Assembly: GCA_002179805.1 (NCBI GenBank) | Contig: NAVB01001944.1 | Span: 1-13,154 of the forward strand | Reading direction: 5' to 3' | DNA from: Acanthamoeba lenticulata | Taxonomy: Eukaryota > Discosea > Longamoebia > Acanthamoebidae | DNA length: 13,154 nt | Part shown: positions 9,370 through 13,154 of the stretch, in pieces | Layout: every line of letters starts with the position of its first letter | Position numbering within the stretch: the first letter of the stretch is position 1 | The notes under the pieces: model-generated | What the model was told of the DNA's origin: nothing | The model's database searches: none | The model's input: only the letters and a program-made list of their open reading frames with translations | Position numbers and translations under genes: made by a program

Positions 9370-9378
9370 TTTTAAAAG
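9370..9378 (+). promoter_or_regulatory. Candidate TATA box of the prohibitin-like gene
   Basis: TTTTAAAAG, about 43 nt before the ATG at 9421. With the usual spacing of about 30 nt to the start site, the 5' UTR would be only some 15-20 nt. Confidence 0.45.
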
Positions 9379-9420
9379 GGGTCGCCTGTTGAGGAACAGT
9401 ACTAAACCCAGCCAGCAAAA

Positions 9421-10768
9421 ATGCGACGAACCACCACAGCAGTCTCTGCGCACGCTTTCCTGGCGAGAACTGGTGGTGCTGCAGCTACTTTCAGGAAGTT
9501 TGCCCGAGCTGGTGGCCACCAGACACTTACCACCCGCTTGCCTCTTGGCTGCTCTCCCCTACGAACACAAGCCCGCCGTCTTACCACAGATTCATCTGGT
9601 GCTCGTGGCAACGCTTTCAACTCCGACATCCTTGATGTGCTACAGTCTCTTCCTGGGGTGCCCAAAGCAGGCAGGATGTTGAAAGTGGCCATGGCGCTGG
9701 GAGTGGGCGGCGTGATCCTGGCCACTTGTCCTCCCTGGTGTGTCGTGCCTGCTGGCCACGTTGGCCTCCTCGACTTCTTTGGTGATGTTGCCGACAAGAC
9801 GCTCCAGCCTGGCTTCCACCTCAAGGCACGCCCTGCTGCCCCATTTGTTTCATGTATGACCTGGGCAGTAGCTAATAGAGATGCAATCAATCCACACAAC
9901 AACAGAATCCACTGGCCAAGTGTGTTGTCTTCTCCACAAAGACACAGCGGGTCGAGACCACAGCGTCAGTACCATCACGTGAAGGCTTGACAGTTCAGCT
10001 GGAGGTGTCGGCCCTTTACCGTCTTGACCCTAGCAAAGTCCAGCATCTCTACAAGGCACGCTGCTTCACACATGATAGGGGTGCTTGTGCGTCAGTGTGG
10101 ACTTACTCGCTTTCAAACAGACCGTGGGAACCAACTATGAGGAAGTGGTGCTGCTGCCCCACTTCAAGTCCATCATCCGCGAGCTCACCTCTGCGCATGA
10201 GGCCAAGGGCCTCTACACGGCCATGGTGCGCATGGAGATCAGCACACAGCTCACTCGCCAGCTGTCAGAAGTGCTCAAAGAGCGCGGAGTGGTGGTCGAC
10301 GAGACGCCCATCAATGGGATCATCATGCCCCAGCGCCTTGTTCATGGTACAGTTGCCACTGCAATCCCCTATTTGCCCCGCTTCTGTTTAGTTGTCGCTA
10401 AGTTTTTCCTCTCTACACGTACACGTGCAGCAATCGAGGAGAAGCTGAGGGCTGAGCAGGAAGCTGAGCGGATGGCTTGGGTGCTGCAGCGCGAAGAGGC
10501 GGAAGCCAAGCGCAAGGTGATCGAGGCCAAGGGTATCGCTGACTTCCAGAAGATCGTGACACAAGGCATCTCGGAGCAACTGCTTCGGTGGAAGGGCATT
10601 GAAGGTGCCCCCCCCCCAATCCTAATCCACCTTTTTTGCTTACGGTGTTAACCCAGTTCTCTTGTTTTGACTGCACGCGCAGCCACGGAGAAGCTGGCCA
10701 CATCGAGTAACGCCAAAATGGTGGTGATTGGCAAGACCGACGGCTTGCCTCTTGTACTTGCTCCTTGA
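9421..10768 (+). CDS. SPFH/prohibitin-family protein, probably mitochondrial, 346 aa
   Basis: Exons 9421-9825, 9906-10055, 10121-10346, 10431-10604, 10683-10768. Residues 1 to about 56 are rich in Arg, Ala, Thr and Ser with no acidic residue, like a mitochondrial presequence. A hydrophobic segment (about 88-103) is followed by a Band-7/SPFH domain: VPAGHVGLLDFFGDV, PGFHLKNPLAK, TKTQRVETT, SALYRLDPSKV, TVGTNYEEVV. A charged helical stretch then follows (AIEEKLRAEQEAERM, EEAEAKRKVIEAKG), as in prohibitins. By family knowledge such proteins form ring-like scaffolds in the mitochondrial inner membrane; this one is longer than classic prohibitins (about 270-300 aa) because of the presequence. The splices at 9825 and 10055 use GC donors, forced by the conserved text on both sides (HLK/NPL and LYK/TVG). 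The stop codon lies 33 bp from the stop of the convergent neighbour. Confidence 0.9.
9826..9905 (+). other. GC-AG intron 1 of the prohibitin-like gene
   Basis: The donor reads AAG/GCACGC and the acceptor CAACAG. No GT lies near enough to give an in-frame alternative, and the joined protein matches the conserved PGFHLKNPLAK segment of the family. Length 80 nt, phase 0. Confidence 0.8.
10056..10120 (+). other. GC-AG intron 2 of the prohibitin-like gene
   Basis: The donor again reads AAG/GCACGC, with acceptor AAACAG. The only nearby GT (in AAAGTCCAG) would delete the conserved VQHLYK segment. Length 65 nt, phase 0. Confidence 0.8.
10608..10617. repeat. C10 homopolymer just after a donor site
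   Basis: Ten C residues start at position +4 of prohibitin-like intron 4 (10605-10682). Homopolymers of this length are also error-prone in sequencing. Confidence 0.85.
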
Positions 10769-10801
10769 AGTTGCAAAAAGCTTCTTCTTTGGATCAACCA
10801 A

Positions 10802-13154
10802 CTAGAAACCACTTGAGCCGTTGAGAAGGGGCGCGAGCGGCGGGTAGTCCAGCCACACGTCGGTGAGAGCCTCAGGCCGAAAGGTCCTCCCTGGCGGGTG
10901 ATTCACGCTGGACAGGCGGAAGTAGACGGCGTAGCGGATGTTGCTCGACACGTTGGGCGCCACCTGCACAAGAGATTCTCGCTCACTTAATCAATGGTTC
11001 AGACACAAGGAAGTGGCTGGCAGCAGCAGCGTACGGTGTGGGGCATCGAGTAGTGGACCAGCACAATGTCACCGGCCTTGCCTCGGATCTGCTGCGGCGG
11101 AGCCAGCGCGAGGCCCTCTCGTGGAAGGCCTTGGTCCCTGTTGTTGATGCCGACGAAATCAGCTCCAAGAGTGACGGTGTCCACCTGGACCAACGTCCCA
11201 GCGTACCCCTCATTGAGGACCGCCTGCGTGCCGGCCGAGCGAAAGTGGGTTTGCATGGCCAGGTGCCCGCCGGGGAACACCGTCAGGTTGCCGCTCATCT
11301 CCTCTACAACAGCCACCACAGGCGACGCAACAAGCATAACACGTGATAAGCACGGCCCGTGCGTGTGAGCGATCGATAGTTGAGGATAAGCGCACTGCAA
11401 GCGACGAACCAGGCACGTCGCACAGCAGGACGCCCAGGAGGAGCGTGAAGTTGTGGACTTGCCCGCGCGGCACGCCGCTGAAAGGCGAATGCAGGCCTAT
11501 CCCATACGAGCCCACGCACATGATCGCGAGATCAGCGCTTAGCAAGCTCGAGCTTATGGAGCCTCGAAGCGGGACTGCGCACCGTCGATGTGCCAGGCAT
11601 GAGACCAGTTCTCGGGATACACAAAGGACGTCCCCGACCAGGGCAGGCCGCTGGCTGCCGCCGGCATGCAGCTGAACCCCGGAAACCGCAGCGCGAGCTG
11701 CCCGCCAAACGCCGGGTGGGTCTTGCCCACAATGCTCTGCACCAGCGGCAACGCAGCCGTCTTGTAGAGCAGGTCTGTTGTGTGGACCAGATTCACGTCA
11801 GCTGATTGCGGGGAAGGAGGCCAAAACAGCACACCGTGACCGCACCGGTGATTTGCCAACCGGTCTCCACGTGCGGGCGGCGGAAGGTGAGCAGCTCTCC
11901 CGGTTGGAAGCCCTTCCCCAACTCGTAGCTGTTGTCTGGCGTCAATTGGGCAATGAACATGAAGGTGAACGTGAGGAAGGAAGCACGCACTTGATGAGCT
12001 TGAGCGCCTCCTGCAGCATCTCAGGCGGGACGATGCCTGGCAACTGGACGTGCATGATGAACGAGGAAGAGAAGAAGGACATGAGACCAAAGAACAAGAG
12101 ATCAAAAGGATACGGCACGGTGGATTCCCGGGTGGTCGCCCACCCCAGTACTAACACCGCCTGGCGCAGCTTAACTTCGCTGTTCGGATGGGAAGCGGTG
12201 CTTTCTGCGCAGTATGGCCGTATCCGGCACTAGGTCAAGAGGGGGCCCACACCCACACGTACATGAACGTAGCCGTTGGTGATGAAGCTGCGCTTCTGGT
12301 TGTCGGTCAACCGGCAGTGGGCAAAGCGTGGGTCGGGCTCGAACAGCTGCTCCTTCTCGCGCTCGATGCTTCGCCTGATCTCCTTTTGAAGCTGTTGTGA
12401 CCAGCTCAGCTGAGGTGAGACGCAAGAGGGACGAACCTGATCGGTACCTAAAAGCCTGAGCCACATACCTCCTCGACCTTGGCCTGGATTTCCTTGGCGG
12501 CCTTGGCCTGCTCCGCCTGGAAGTCGGACACCGCCTGGGCCAAGCGCGACCCGATGGACTGTTGCAGCGCGAGGCCTTCTTGGATTTGTCGTTGCACCAA
12601 CGCTGCACCACACCGGCACAACACACCGATGGTCATCGCATTTGGCTTCCTTCTTGATGAGGGCACAATGCACAAACCTTGTTGGGCTGCCATGGCCTCT
12701 CTGGTCTTTGCGGCCACACGCTCCATAATCACGCCCATACCCAGAGTGAAGGCTGGACTTGCCGCCACACAACATAACACAACACACAGCAGCATCCATT
12801 GTCAGTGCTTCTGCTCCGGCAACGCTGGACGTCCAGGGCAGACCTTGGCTGCGTAGGCTCTGCTCAAGGGCGGCCTTCTCTTGCTCGACCTTCTGCCTGA
12901 ACTCATCACTTTCGCGCTGGTGTCTGTTGTGTTTGTTTCTCAGAATATTGTAATGTTTGTGAGGTTCTGAAAGAATGGGGCTGGTGTGGTGGGCGGACCT
13001 GAGCTTCATCTCGTCAGCATCTTTCTGGATCTGGGCTCGCATGGCAGCCTGGCGCTGCTTCGCCTTCTCCTCCCACTGGATAGAGGGGGAGACCAGACAG
13101 TTGGAGGTAGTGGCAAGCAGACTTGTTGGGGGGGGGGGTGTACATTGGCTTGGA
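10802..13154 (-). CDS. Coiled-coil protein with C-terminal PhyH-like Fe(II)/2-oxoglutarate dioxygenase domain (N-terminus outside window)
   Basis: Exons in coding order: 13154-13144 (partial), 13075-12999, 12923-12844, 12752-12678, 12602-12469, 12409-12263, 12043-11991, 11928-11846, 11801-11576, 11477-11410, 11303-11035, 10963-10802; 460 visible residues with consistent phases. The first about 150 residues are Glu/Lys/Arg/Gln-rich and helical (WEEKAKQRQAAM, RQKVEQEKAALEQ, AKAAKEIQAKVEE), a likely coiled coil. The rest matches phytanoyl-CoA-dioxygenase-like proteins: opening FITNGYVHLPGIVPPEM, iron-binding HID in SHAWHIDGAH (codons 11592-11584), NFTLLLGVLLCDVP, GNLTVFPGGH, then HYSMPHTVAPN with the distal His and NIRYAVYFR with the likely 2-oxoglutarate Arg. 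Role: oxidative hydroxylation of an unknown substrate. Weaker points are the 44-nt intron 11845-11802 and the choice of acceptor at 11929. No AATAAA is visible downstream. Confidence 0.85.
12104..12107 (-). terminator. RNA polymerase III terminator of the 5S rRNA gene
   Basis: Four T residues on the minus strand directly follow the helix I 3' strand; the first is probably the last base of the mature RNA. T4 is the minimal Pol III stop signal. Confidence 0.8.
12107..12225 (-). rRNA. 5S rRNA: 5S ribosomal RNA gene, full length, nested in an intron
   Basis: The minus strand from 12225 to 12107 is 119 nt. Its ends pair perfectly over 8 bp (GGATACGG with CCGTATCC, helix I). It contains the universally conserved loop CCCATCCGAAC, the GAAGTTAAGC segment, and AGTACTGGGGTGGGCGACC near the 3' part, in correct order and spacing for eukaryotic 5S RNA. 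A TTTT run follows at once. From memory it agrees with the published Acanthamoeba castellanii 5S RNA. It is transcribed by RNA polymerase III and the product joins the large ribosomal subunit with ribosomal protein L5. It lies in the same orientation as its host, the PhyH-like gene. The intact stem, promoter and terminator argue that this is a working gene rather than a relic. Confidence 0.97.
12129..12175 (-). promoter_or_regulatory. Internal control region of the 5S rRNA gene (A box to C box)
   Basis: Corresponds to 5S positions about +51 to +97. The A-box-like GTTAAGCTGCG starts at +51 and the C-box region around AGTACTGGGGTGGGCGACC at about +74 to +92. By family knowledge these are bound by TFIIIA and then TFIIIC. 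All expected blocks appear intact. Confidence 0.8.
13128..13138. repeat. G11 homopolymer (C11 on the transcribed strand) just after a donor site
   Basis: Eleven C residues on the minus strand start at position +6 of intron 13143-13076 of the PhyH-like gene. The arrangement mirrors the C10 run in the neighbouring prohibitin-like gene. Confidence 0.85.

Larger units (their letters stand above)
9072..9420. promoter_or_regulatory. Shared promoter region between divergent ABCG and prohibitin-like genes
   Basis: This 349-bp stretch lies between two divergent start codons and has no convincing reading frame with family features. It contains one TATA-like element facing each way (9214-9221 minus, 9370-9378 plus). 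Confidence 0.55.
12044..12262 (-). other. Unusually long intron hosting the 5S rRNA gene
   Basis: The donor CAT/GTACGT (exon ends 12263) and acceptor GTCCAG (exon starts 12043) are both phase 0 and join NGYVH to LPGIVPP, as expected for the start of a PhyH domain. At 219 nt it is the longest intron in the window; the other 34 span 44-120 nt. Removing the 119-nt 5S sequence would leave 100 nt, an ordinary length here. Confidence 0.85.

Noticed and set aside
12107..12225. 5S sequence as a pseudogene or retro-copy
   Set aside because: Helix I is perfectly paired, all conserved loops and promoter blocks are present, there is no poly(A) tail, and a T4 terminator follows directly.
1..13154. Bacterial or viral origin, CRISPR arrays, mobile elements
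   Set aside because: Spliceosomal introns in every protein gene and a eukaryotic 5S gene rule out a bacterial segment. No spaced repeats, transposase, integrase or terminal repeats were seen.

Overview
The window is eukaryotic nuclear DNA, most likely from Acanthamoeba (A. castellanii or a close relative). Coding sequence is GC-rich and dense. All six protein genes are cut by short GT-AG (twice GC-AG) introns, 44-120 nt in all but one case, that join in frame at every junction. Most donors read GTACG or close variants. Poly(A) signals lie close behind stop codons. A complete 5S rRNA gene is present whose sequence agrees, from memory, with the published A. castellanii 5S RNA.

Layout, left to right: (1) 2-1022 (+), 3' part of a gene for a RING-type E3 ligase carrying four PBZ-like C-C-H-H zinc-finger repeats. 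(2) 4224-1277 (-), a complete 14-exon gene for a 559-aa secreted papain-family cysteine protease of the insect '26/29 kDa proteinase' layout: N-terminal accessory domain, I29 propeptide, C1A peptidase. (3) 4540-5897 (+), a complete 4-exon gene for a 367-aa type I membrane protein with a mannose-6-phosphate-receptor-homology (MRH) domain and endocytic sorting motifs in its tail. (4) 9071-6169 (-), a complete 3-exon gene for a 909-aa ABCG half-transporter with a secreted Cys-rich N-terminal domain. (5) 9421-10768 (+), a complete 5-exon gene for a 346-aa SPFH/prohibitin-family protein with a mitochondrial-type presequence; two of its introns are GC-AG. (6) 13154-10802 (-), 5' truncated by the window edge, a gene of at least 12 exons fusing a long coiled coil to a phytanoyl-CoA-dioxygenase-like (PhyH) Fe(II)/2-oxoglutarate domain. 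(7) 12225-12107 (-), a full 5S rRNA gene lying inside an intron of gene 6, in the same orientation, with its own internal promoter and T4 terminator.

Genes 2/3 and 4/5 are divergent pairs sharing about 315 and 349 bp of promoter DNA. Genes 1/2, 3/4 and 5/6 are convergent; the stop codons of 5 and 6 are only 33 bp apart, so their transcripts must overlap. The genes do not form one pathway. Genes 2 and 3 are both secretory or endolysosomal (a secreted protease and a possible sorting receptor) and share a promoter region, which suggests but does not prove co-regulation.

The standout observation is the intronic 5S rRNA gene. Next come the donor-site signature (a pyrimidine at intron position +4 in all 35 introns modelled), the paired GC-AG introns, and the PBZ-like/RING fusion.
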